The notes below the pieces were generated by a model. That model was not told where the DNA came from, ran no database searches, and worked only from the letters and a program-made list of their open reading frames with translations. DNA of 10,564 nt, taken from an uncultured Saprospiraceae bacterium. GTDB taxonomy: Bacteria; Bacteroidota; Bacteroidia; Chitinophagales; Saprospiraceae. A program made the position numbers and the translations under genes. Numbering within the stretch: position 1 is the first letter of the stretch; each line of letters begins with the position of its first letter. This document shows, piece after piece, positions 1 to 5,873 of the stretch. The DNA is taken from contig CAKZUM010000461.1 of the NCBI GenBank assembly GCA_937921525.1, forward strand, positions 1 through 10,564. Direction: 5' to 3'.

Positions 1-1
1 G

Positions 2-685
2 ATTCTATATTTGGGCTCTTTTCTTATAGGTTTACTTTCAAATGTTTCTTTTTCCCATCTTGGCATAGAACCTTTATTTTTCATTATACCAGCCATATTA
101 GGTTTGATAGATTCTGTATTGTTCTTTGTAATGCCAAAGGAAGAGTTTGATTATAAGTATAATGATAGTAGTTTGGCTTGGGGGAACAATGCCATAAATG
201 CTTATGAAGATCCTATTTTAACACCGACCTCGATTGCTAGTAAACAAAAAGGAATTCAAAAATATCAATTGCATGATTATCGTGCCGCCATCCAAGATTT
301 CCATCAGTCATTATATCAAGCATACAATGATCCAAGCGTTCATTTCCACTTAGCTAGCTGTTATTCTATACTAGAAGAAAAAGATAATGCTTTTTTCCAT
401 TTAGACAAAGCCGTAGATTTTGGTCTTGATATTCATCAAATTTCCACGAACCAATCCTTAACATATATCCGAAATCATCCAGACTTTGATCGTTTTGCGG
501 AAAACGGATACCAATTGACCAGCGATACGCTAGTACCATCTACGTTTCCACTTACGACAACTGCCAATACGAATAGTGATATTTTAGAGAAAATTACGGA
601 ACTAGGCGAGCTTAAAAATAAAGGCTTCCTTACAGAGGAAGAGTTTAATATGCAGAAACAACGTTTATTATTACCGAGAGAATAA
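2..685 (+). CDS. TM2-TPR-SHOCT membrane protein, 5'-truncated by window edge
   Basis: The reading frame is open from base 2 and runs to TAA at 683-685. The true start lies left of the window; the TTG at 11 is only the first start-like codon in view. The visible part begins in hydrophobic segments (roughly nt 11-130) ending in GLIDSVLFF and a charged tail, which fits the end of a TM2 domain (two membrane helices joined by a short turn). About nt 233-430 encode two TPR-like helical pairs around KYQLHDYRAAIQDF and HLASCYSILEEKDNAFFHL. The last 30 residues (nt 578-682, with ITELGELKNKGFLTEEEF) are a SHOCT domain, a short C-terminal helical hairpin thought to act in oligomerisation or protein binding. 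I infer an inner-membrane protein with a cytoplasmic TPR/SHOCT tail that serves as a scaffold. The substrate or partner is unknown. It converges on prfB. Confidence 0.75.
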   Translation: MLYLGSFLIGLLSNVSFSHLGIEPLFFIIPAILGLIDSVLFFVMPKEEFDYKYNDSSLAWGNNAINAYEDPILTPTSIASKQKGIQKYQLHDYRAAIQDFHQSLYQAYNDPSVHFHLASCYSILEEKDNAFFHLDKAVDFGLDIHQISTNQSLTYIRNHPDFDRFAENGYQLTSDTLVPSTFPLTTTANTNSDILEKITELGELKNKGFLTEEEFNMQKQRLLLPRE

Positions 686-690
686 TAGAC

Positions 691-853
691 TTAATTGTGA
701 ATTGAGAATGAAGAATTGAGAATGAAGAATTGAGAATGCCTGCAAGACATTGACAAGACTAAACGCGAAGGTTCATAGTCATTGAACTTTTTAATAAGAT
801 TTCTCTATGTCCATGTCTCAATTCTTAATTCTCAATTCTCAATTCTCAATTAA
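691..853. repeat. Long imperfect inverted repeat with heptad arms, possible bidirectional terminator
   Basis: The left arm (about 691-737) alternates the heptamers GAATTGA and GAATGAA. The right arm (about 817-853) is made of CTCAATT heptamers with one CTTAATT, and is complementary to the left. The outermost bases TTAATTG/CAATTAA pair exactly. Roughly 80 non-repetitive bases separate the arms. The element fills the gap between two convergent genes (stop codons at 683 and 863), so it could fold as a large hairpin in either transcript and end both. The terminator role is inferred; there is no classical GC-rich stem with a T-run. It shares its design with the repeats at 1950-2541 and 3629-4019. 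Confidence 0.6.
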
Positions 854-860
854 TTATCAC

Positions 861-1941
861 TTACTTATCTTTTATCATCAAAAAAGCTTTCAAGAACTCA
901 TCTAATTCTCCATCCAGCACCTTATCTGGATTATGCACCTTATAGCCTGATCGCAAATCTTTTACCCAACGATCATCCAATACGTAACTTCTAATTTGGG
1001 AGCCCCATTCATTCTTCATCTTGCCAGCTTCTACCTTTTGTCGTTCCGCCGCTTGCTTCTCTACCTCTAGTGCATACAGCTTGGACTTCAGCATTTTGAT
1101 GGCAATTTCCTTATTCAAATGCTGCGATCTTTCTTTCTGACATTCTACCACCAATCCAGAAGGTAAGTGTCTTACCCGAACGGCAGATTCTGTTTTATTA
1201 ACATGCTGACCTCCTGCCCCACTCGCTCTAAAGGTATCCCAATCTAAATCTGCTGGATTCACGTCTATCTCTATAGAATCATCCACCAAAGGATGAACAA
1301 AGACCGAAGAAAAAGAAGTCATTCTTTTACCTTGGGAATTAAAGGGGCTTACCCGCACTAGCCGATGTACTCCATTTTCGCCTTTTAACATCCCATAAGC
1401 AAAATCGCCTTTGATTTCTAATTCAGCAGATTTCAATCCAGCGACAGAACCATCTACTCGATTCAATTCACTAACTTTATAGCCACTCTTCTCCGCCCAC
1501 ATCAAATACATTCGATAGAGCATGGATGACCAATCATCTGACTCCGTCCCGCCTGCACCAGAGTTGATTTCCAAGATACATCCTAACTCATCCTCAGGCC
1601 GATTGAGCGTAGACCTAAACTCTAAATCTTCCAGCGCTGCTACTGCTTTTTCATAGGCTGCATCTACTTCCTCTTGCGTGGATTCTCCGTCTCTTCGGAA
1701 TTCCTCTAAGATTTCGGCTTCGCCAACTGCATTTTCACAGACGTTATACTGATCGACCCAATTTTTATGACTCTTTAATTCTTTGAGCACTATTTCTGCC
1801 CTTTTTGGGTCATTCCAAAAATTGGGATCTAAACTTAATTGTTCTTTTTCTTCAATTTCTAATAGTCGTTTACCGACGTCAAAGATATTGTTTAAGCAAA
1901 CCAAGTTTGGTTTGCAGGTTCTTAAATTGGTCGCTTGTCAT
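861..1941 (-). CDS. prfB: Peptide chain release factor 2 (RF2), read through a programmed +1 frameshift
   Basis: RF2 recognises UAA and UGA stop codons in the ribosomal A site and triggers peptide release. The visible hallmarks are the SPF tripeptide that reads the stop codon (in VRVSPFNSQGKR, residues 198-200 of the full protein) and the GGQ catalytic loop (SGAGGQHVNKTESAVRV, GGQ at 243-245). The main frame is open only down from a TTG at 1904. That is not the real start: an ATG at 1941-1939 opens a 20-codon frame ending ...QYL-TGA, and the CTT TGA C motif at 1884-1878 moves reading +1 into the main frame. The combined product is 359 aa, the usual RF2 length, and the added N-terminus resembles RF2 orthologues. 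Eight A residues precede the ATG, with no Shine-Dalgarno. The gene reads away from the FKBP gene, with a 0.6-kb repeat array between them, and converges on the TM2-SHOCT gene. RF2 level is expected to self-regulate through the frameshift. Confidence 0.95.
1878..1884 (-). promoter_or_regulatory. prfB: prfB programmed +1 frameshift site (CTT TGA C)
   Basis: On the minus strand the sequence reads TAT CTT TGA C, the same ten bases as the Escherichia coli prfB slip site. Slow UGA decoding when RF2 is scarce lets the Leu-tRNA slip from CUU to UUU, so that GAC (Asp) is read next. The upstream codons are TTG CTT AAA CAA TAT. Unlike E. coli, no AGGGGG-like internal Shine-Dalgarno element lies ahead of the slip site. 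The C after TGA makes a weak stop context and favours shifting. Confidence 0.92.
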
Positions 1942-1949
1942 TTTTTTTT

Positions 1950-2541
1950 AGAATAGAGAGCAGAGAAGCGAGAGGAGAGACAGATTTCTGTTGAAATTAA
2001 ATATTTCGTCAATACGAAGACGAAATACAATCTCTGTTCTCTACTCTCTACTCTCTATTCTCTACTCTATCATTTAATTTAGAATAGAGAGCAGAGAAGC
2101 GAGAGGAGAGACAGATTTCTGTTGAAATTAAATATTTCGTTAATACGAAGACGAACAATCTCTGTTCTCTACTGTCTATTCTCTGCTCTATTATTTAATT
2201 TAGAATAGGGAGCAGAGAAGCGAGAGGAGAGACAGATTTTTTTTGTAATTAAATATTTCGTTAATACGAAGACGAAATACAATCTCTGTTCTCTGCTCTC
2301 TATTCTCTGCTCTATTATTTAATTTACTTTATTTTAAATAGAGAGGAGAGACAGATTTCTTTTGTAATTAAATATTTCGTCAATACGAAGACGAAATACA
2401 ATCTCTGTTCTCTATTCTCTGCTCTATCATTTAATTTAGAATAGAGAGCAGAGAAGCGAGAGGAGAGACAGATTTCTGTTGAAATTAAATATTTCGTCAA
2501 TACGAAGACGAAATACAATCTCTGTTCTCTGCTCTATTATT
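1950..2541. repeat. Array of five palindromic ~100-135 bp units (family R1) with heptad arms
   Basis: Units start near 1950, 2081, 2202, 2335 and 2438. Each has a purine-rich left arm of 7-mers (AGAATAG, AGAGCAG, AGAAGCG and so on), a core with TATTTCGTCAATACGAAG, and a pyrimidine-rich right arm of 7-mers (TTCTCTA, CTCTCTA, TTCTCTG) complementary to the left. The core holds nested stems: ATTTCGTC/GACGAAAT, or TTCGT/ACGAA with a 4-base loop. Right-arm heptads number 5, 4, 4, 3 and 2 from the first to the fifth unit. The fourth unit lacks exactly two left-arm heptads. The array occupies the whole prfB-FKBP spacer: it starts nine bases before the prfB ATG and its last unit runs into the FKBP stop codon. 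It may terminate the FKBP transcript. Any prfB promoter must lie inside it or further upstream. Confidence 0.93.
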
Positions 2542-3433
2542 AATTTACTTTATCAATTTCAACATAAAATACCAATTCCGCTCTAGCAGGAATATTAGGC
2601 GGACTACCTGCCTCGCCATAACCTAACTCATGAGGGATAAACAAAACAGCTTTAGTACCTTCTTTAAACAACGGAATGCCCTCATCCCAACCTCTAATTA
2701 CTTGGCCTCTACCTACAGGTACTGGGTAAGGTGCTCCTCTTTTAAAAGAATTATCAAACATATTTCCATCCGTAGTCATACCGTAGTAGTGTACGTCTAC
2801 TAATTTGCCTGCCTCTGCTTGTATACCCGTACCTTCTTCTAATACCGTATACTTCAAACCAGAAGGTGTAGATTTTAATTTATCGCCTAGTTTATTCCCT
2901 TTATAATTGGCTAAGGCAGCAGCAGTTACACTAGCAATTTCAGGTTCTCTAGCTTTATTAGCCTCCATTTTAACCGCTTGAGCAGCCCGTTCTTTCTCAA
3001 TATCTGCTTTAGATTTAATTTCCGTTAAGACTAAATCGTAGTACACAAAAGGAGAATTCTCAAAACCCGGTGGCTTTGTCGGAAAAGAATCAGTAGACTG
3101 TAATACCGTCAAACTATCTCCCACTGCCATTAACATGATTGCTTCCACAATTGGAGACGCAGAACCTCCATTTGGATTTAATGGTGGAACAATCATTTTA
3201 GCAGGTTTTCCTTGATCTCTACTTGATTGAACCGTTTCTTTTTCATTTCTAACATCCACAATAAAAGTAGCTTCTTCTCCTTCTTGAGGAGTTGCTCCCG
3301 CGTTTTTAGTGTGATGGATATAGGTATGTCCCGAAGCAGTAGTCGTTGCTTTAGGCTCTGATTGACAGGCGTTTAGTAAAGTCATTGCAATACCTACTGC
3401 CAGTAAACTCCAGTAATTTCTTATATTCTTCAT
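2540..3433 (-). CDS. FKBP-type peptidyl-prolyl cis-trans isomerase, lipoprotein with two FKBP-like domains
   Basis: This 297-aa protein is predicted to catalyse proline cis-trans isomerisation during folding of exported proteins. It starts with a lipoprotein signal peptide (hydrophobic residues 8-22, lipobox LNAC with Cys23), so it should be anchored in the outer membrane facing the periplasm. Residues 36-140 (SPIVEAIMLMAVGDSLTV, then DSFPTKPPGFENSPFVYYD) look like a diverged FKBP-like fold. Residues 141-185 are charged and Ala-rich, probably a helical linker. Residues 190-297 are a canonical FKBP domain with the pocket residues in place: Tyr216, Phe226-Asp227, Val245-Ile246, Trp249, Tyr272 and Phe289. 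The N-terminal domain lacks the Trp and Tyr pattern and may bind substrate or dimerise, as in Mip/FkpA-type proteins (inference). A TAnnTTTG box lies 44 bases upstream. The start is an ATG in an A/T-rich context. Confidence 0.9.
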   Translation of the reverse strand: MKNIRNYWSLLAVGIAMTLLNACQSEPKATTTASGHTYIHHTKNAGATPQEGEEATFIVDVRNEKETVQSSRDQGKPAKMIVPPLNPNGGSASPIVEAIMLMAVGDSLTVLQSTDSFPTKPPGFENSPFVYYDLVLTEIKSKADIEKERAAQAVKMEANKAREPEIASVTAAALANYKGNKLGDKLKSTPSGLKYTVLEEGTGIQAEAGKLVDVHYYGMTTDGNMFDNSFKRGAPYPVPVGRGQVIRGWDEGIPLFKEGTKAVLFIPHELGYGEAGSPPNIPARAELVFYVEIDKVN

Positions 3434-3476
3434 TAAGTTATAAATAAATGATGTGGTAACTAATTTTTTTTGAGTG

Positions 3477-3484
3477 CAAATGTA
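3477..3484 (-). promoter_or_regulatory. Bacteroidota-type -7 promoter box upstream of the FKBP gene
   Basis: On the minus strand this is TACATTTG followed by C, an exact match to the TAnnTTTG -7 consensus used by the Bacteroidota primary sigma factor. It would place transcription start near 3471 and give a leader of just under 40 bases. No clear TTG -33 element is seen at the expected 19-21 base spacing, so the promoter is supported by one box only. Confidence 0.5.
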
Positions 3485-3628
3485 GGATTAATATATCTTT
3501 TCCGTAGGTAGGATCGAGAATTGTTTTGTATAAAAATTGGTTATAGATAGGTACCATGCTAAAGGTGTGGGCTAAAAAGGGAATCAATAGTGGGTTTTAT
3601 CCTATTTTTTGGAGTTTGTGTCATTGTG

Positions 3629-4019
3629 CAAATCATACATCCACTTGATTTGGTATATATAGCTAGATGGATATATGATGTATGATTTAAAATTTATGAT
3701 TTTTGCCGCTCTATCATTAACACATCTAACTAATGGTGTTGGATCAAGTTTGAAAAATCATACATCATAATTCATATATCTGCTTACTCGAGCTAAATAG
3801 TAACTAGATGGATTTATGATGTATGATGTATGATTTAAAATTTATGATTTTTTGCCGCTCTGTCATTAACACATCTAACTAATGGTGTTGGATCAAGTTT
3901 GAAAAATCATACATCATAATTCATACATCATAAATCATATATCTGCTTAATCGAGCTAAATAGTAGCTAGATGGATTTATGATGTATGATTTAAAATTTA
4001 TGATGTATGATTTTTTGCA
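3629..4019. repeat. Palindromic repeat array (family R2), two full units and one partial
   Basis: Unit A is about 3663-3803, unit B 3804-3966 and partial unit C 3967-4011. A 72-base core segment (3705-3776 and 3854-3925) is identical in A and B except for one base. Left arms are 7-mers of the type ATGATGT/ATGATTT. Right arms are the complement (CATACAT, CATAATT, CATAAAT). Unit B differs from A by one extra heptad in the left arm, 14 extra bases (two heptads) in the right arm, and one extra T. A short complementary pair, GCAAATCATACATC at 3629 and GATGTATGATTT at about 4003, bounds the array. The core carries AACAC/GTGTT flanking ATCTAACTAATG, a possible inner hairpin. It may terminate the SUMF1-like transcript. 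A divergent copy lies near 10209-10330. Confidence 0.9.
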
Positions 4020-4038
4020 AATATTAAAATATTAAACT

Positions 4039-5016
4039 TTAGTCCCCAAGCACCCGATCCCAAAAAGCCATTTGCTCCGCTTTACTAGGTTGATTATAGG
4101 GGCGAACCAGTCTAAAACCAACAAACGGAGAATCCGTATTCCACCAAAAACTTTTAGGTAGTTGAGGATCTCTTTCCTTCCAGCGCATACTAGATTTAAT
4201 TCTGGCAGCACATCTTGCCTCTTCCTTATCATCATCCCAACTGCCCCCTCTTACACTTCTAGGGTGAAGGCGGGTTGGCTTAATCCAAGGATTCACTTCG
4301 TCCGCCATTGTAGCAGCGATTTGAGCGTAGGCGGTATCTTGGTATTGATCTAGAGTCCATTCTGACACATTACCCAACATATCATACAATCCCCAAGCAT
4401 TGGGTTTCTTCTCTCCTACTGGATGATAGGTTTCATTACTATTGTCATAATGCCAAGCATGATCGTCTAGTAATTTAGTATCATCCCCAAAGTAATAAGT
4501 AGTAGTTGTTCCAGCCCGACAAGCATATTCCCATTCTGATTCGGTTGGTAATCTATAAAAAACGCCTGTTTTATCGCTTAACCATTTACAGTATTGTAAT
4601 GCTGCAAATTGAGTCATACTCACAGCAGGGAATCCCTCCTTGCCCATTCCGAAAGTAGGATCTTCGTAGGGCGGACTAGGTCTTGCGAATGCATCTGCAT
4701 CCCAATCTTCTCTACCTTCTGGGGCTTTATCTAATTCTTTTTCTCTAAAAACATTATAGGCATCGAAGGTTACCTCATGTGCAGTCATATAGAAAGTGTC
4801 TACTTTGACTTCCATTTGAGGTCCCTCATCTGCTGAACGATTTTCTTCTGATTCAGGGGAACCCATCAAGAAGGTTCCTCCAGGGATTAATGCTACTTTA
4901 AAATTGACATCTGTAGCTGGGATATTTTGTATAAGATGGGTACTGTCTGCCGCTTCTTGTGCTTGCAAAAAAGGAATACATAAAGCGAATAGTAATAAGG
5001 ATAGTAAATGCTTCAT
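4039..5016 (-). CDS. Secreted SUMF1/formylglycine-generating-enzyme-like protein
   Basis: This 325-aa protein has a Sec signal peptide (hydrophobic residues 4-18, likely cleaved after Ala19; no lipobox) followed by one FGE-sulfatase fold. Family motifs in order are IPGGTFLMGS (44-53), RLPTESEWEYACRAG (155-169), NAWGLYDMLGNVSEW (206-220), RGGSWDDD (256-263) and GFRLVR (300-305). True formylglycine-generating enzymes convert a sulfatase cysteine to formylglycine using two cysteines just after the RGGS motif. Here that stretch reads SWDDDKEEARCAAR: the first position is not cysteine, and Cys269 aligns nearer the RVAAR segment than a catalytic site. I therefore expect a non-catalytic or otherwise specialised paralogue, comparable to GldJ/GldK-like proteins of Bacteroidota, rather than a sulfatase activator. 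No sulfatase gene is nearby. The start is an ATG after an A/T-rich leader with no clear promoter. Fold assignment is firm, activity is not. Confidence 0.85.
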   Translation of the reverse strand: MKHLLSLLLFALCIPFLQAQEAADSTHLIQNIPATDVNFKVALIPGGTFLMGSPESEENRSADEGPQMEVKVDTFYMTAHEVTFDAYNVFREKELDKAPEGREDWDADAFARPSPPYEDPTFGMGKEGFPAVSMTQFAALQYCKWLSDKTGVFYRLPTESEWEYACRAGTTTTYYFGDDTKLLDDHAWHYDNSNETYHPVGEKKPNAWGLYDMLGNVSEWTLDQYQDTAYAQIAATMADEVNPWIKPTRLHPRSVRGGSWDDDKEEARCAARIKSSMRWKERDPQLPKSFWWNTDSPFVGFRLVRPYNQPSKAEQMAFWDRVLGD

Positions 5017-5396
5017 TAGCTATTAAATATTAGTATGTTTCAAGGTTTTAAAATTATTATAACGTAAATAGATGTGTATTCTTAGCCTTTAAATTCGTGA
5101 CTAATAATTTGTTTTAGGAATGGTTCATTAATAAATGTCGTTTTTATGCGCCGTTATCTTTTCTTTATGCAAGGCGAAAAACGTAGGCGATGCCTAGCAT
5201 CGACGAGGCTTTTCAACATGAGCAAAAGGGAAAGATTCGGGGAATCTTTATTTTTTGTGAACCGCTTGCGGATGGGTTGCTAAAGGAAAAATAACAAGTA
5301 GAAGAATGTACATTTATTATTGAACCATTTCTCCGTACCTCCGTGTTCCAACAAAAAAAAGTAGCGAAGCTGCCTCCCCTCCTAAACTCCCCAAAA
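5017..5396. other. Divergent intergenic region with hairpins
   Basis: This spacer separates the SUMF1-like gene (-) from the thiamine-binding gene (+). It contains a compact stem CGATGC-CTA-GCATCG (5188-5202) and the terminator-like hairpin at 5231-5256. A further small stem, CCGC-TT-GCGG, follows at about 5262-5271. No TPP riboswitch landmarks (such as CTGAGA) are present. TACATTTA near 5310 is one base off the Bacteroidota -7 consensus and could drive the plus-strand gene. I see no convincing protein-coding gene. Confidence 0.5.
5231..5256 (+). terminator. Hairpin plus T-run, intrinsic-terminator-like
   Basis: A perfect 8-bp stem AAAGATTC/GAATCTTT with a GGG loop is followed by A and six T residues. 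This has the shape of a rho-independent terminator on the plus strand, although the stem is AT-rich. No gene ends just upstream. It could instead end a short leader transcript or attenuate transcription into the downstream thiamine-binding gene. Confidence 0.4.
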
Positions 5397-5684
5397 ATGA
5401 ATAAAGTAAATCTCTCCTTACAAGTCATCCCGATCAATGAAGCCAATGCTTACCCAATAATAGACAAAGCAATAGAGATCATTCAAACTTCTGGCTTGAA
5501 ATATGAAGTACAACCATTTGCTACTATCCTAGAAGGCACTTTAGAGGAAGTACTAGCAGTAGCCATAGCAGCCAAGGAGGCAGCCTTAGTCGCAGGTGCA
5601 CAAGAATTGGTCTTGAACATTCAAATTCACCTAAAGAAAGATAAAGATGTCTCCTTTGAGGATAAAACCGTTAAATTCCAGTAA
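5397..5684 (+). CDS. Thiamine-binding protein, MTH1187/YkoF (UPF0045, DUF77) family
   Basis: This 95-aa protein has the ferredoxin-like beta-alpha-beta-beta-alpha-beta layout of the MTH1187 family. It shows the opening strand VNLSLQVIPI, the helix YPIIDKAIEIIQTSGLKYEV, the FATILEGTLEEV turn, then a second helix and the strand ELVLNIQIHL (residues 70-79). Family members are small cytoplasmic proteins that bind thiamine or related pyrimidines, and YkoF is associated with thiamine-precursor transport. The true role in most bacteria is unsettled. I chose the ATG at 5397 because it begins exactly where the family's first beta strand begins. A GTG at 5343 in the same frame would add 18 residues (KKVAKLPPLLNSPK type) with no family counterpart. 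No transporter or thiamine biosynthesis gene is adjacent. Confidence 0.85.
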   Translation: MNKVNLSLQVIPINEANAYPIIDKAIEIIQTSGLKYEVQPFATILEGTLEEVLAVAIAAKEAALVAGAQELVLNIQIHLKKDKDVSFEDKTVKFQ

Positions 5685-5712
5685 CAACATCTCACCCGAC
5701 CTTCAATTACAT

Positions 5713-5720
5713 TACTTTTG
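5713..5720 (+). promoter_or_regulatory. Bacteroidota-type -7 promoter box upstream of the DUF5916 gene
   Basis: TACTTTTG followed by CGCA matches TAnnTTTG exactly and sits 29 bases after the thiamine-binding stop codon. Transcription would start near 5726, giving a leader of about 148 bases that contains the inverted repeat at 5756-5797. No good TTG -33 element is seen. Confidence 0.45.
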
Positions 5721-5755
5721 CGCAACCTTTCACGCTAATACCTGTTTCGCTAAAG

Positions 5756-5797
5756 TGCGTTAAGTAATTTACGGATGATATATTCTTCCTTAACGCA
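5756..5797 (+). promoter_or_regulatory. 9-bp inverted repeat in the DUF5916 gene leader
   Basis: TGCGTTAAG (5756-5764) and CTTAACGCA (5789-5797) pair perfectly over a 24-base loop. The repeat lies between the -7 box and the ATG at 5874. It could be an RNA hairpin in the leader or a protein-binding site. No ligand or regulator can be named. Confidence 0.3.
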
Positions 5798-5873
5798 ACA
5801 AGAACTATTCACATCCACAATTCGCCCAAATAACCAGCACATAGATTATTTCGATCGTTATTGATACCTACTG

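Larger units (their letters stand above)
3434..4038. other. 605-bp gene-free spacer between the FKBP and SUMF1-like genes
   Basis: Bases 3434-3484 hold the FKBP leader and its -7 box. Bases 3485-3628 show no open frame, motif or strong hairpin that I can recognise. Bases 3629-4019 are the R2 palindromic repeat array, listed separately. The SUMF1-like stop codon follows at 4041-4039, so that gene's transcript would run straight into the array. Confidence 0.7.

Noticed and set aside
861..1904. TTG at 1904 as the start of prfB
   Set aside because: The frameshift site and the ATG frame upstream account for the conserved RF2 N-terminus; the residues before Asp at the TTG start (MVCLNNIF) are the out-of-frame reading of the shift region.
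2324..2518. 64-codon minus-strand frame with a duplicated FVFVLTKYLI peptide
   Set aside because: It is a translation of the R1 repeat units: the internal peptide repetition simply mirrors the DNA repeats, it has no start context, and it breaks in other units.
1950..2541. CRISPR array
   Set aside because: Units are near-identical over their full length with no unique spacers, they are palindromic, and no cas genes are present.
5167..5283. 38-codon basic ORF (starts MQGEKRRRCLAS) in the divergent spacer
   Set aside because: It overlaps both hairpins, has no recognisable family or start signal, and its unusual Arg content follows from the stem sequences. Chance is likelier, though conservation could revive it.
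5343..5396. Upstream GTG start for the thiamine-binding protein
   Set aside because: The added 18 residues have no counterpart in the family, whereas the ATG at 5397 aligns with the first beta strand.
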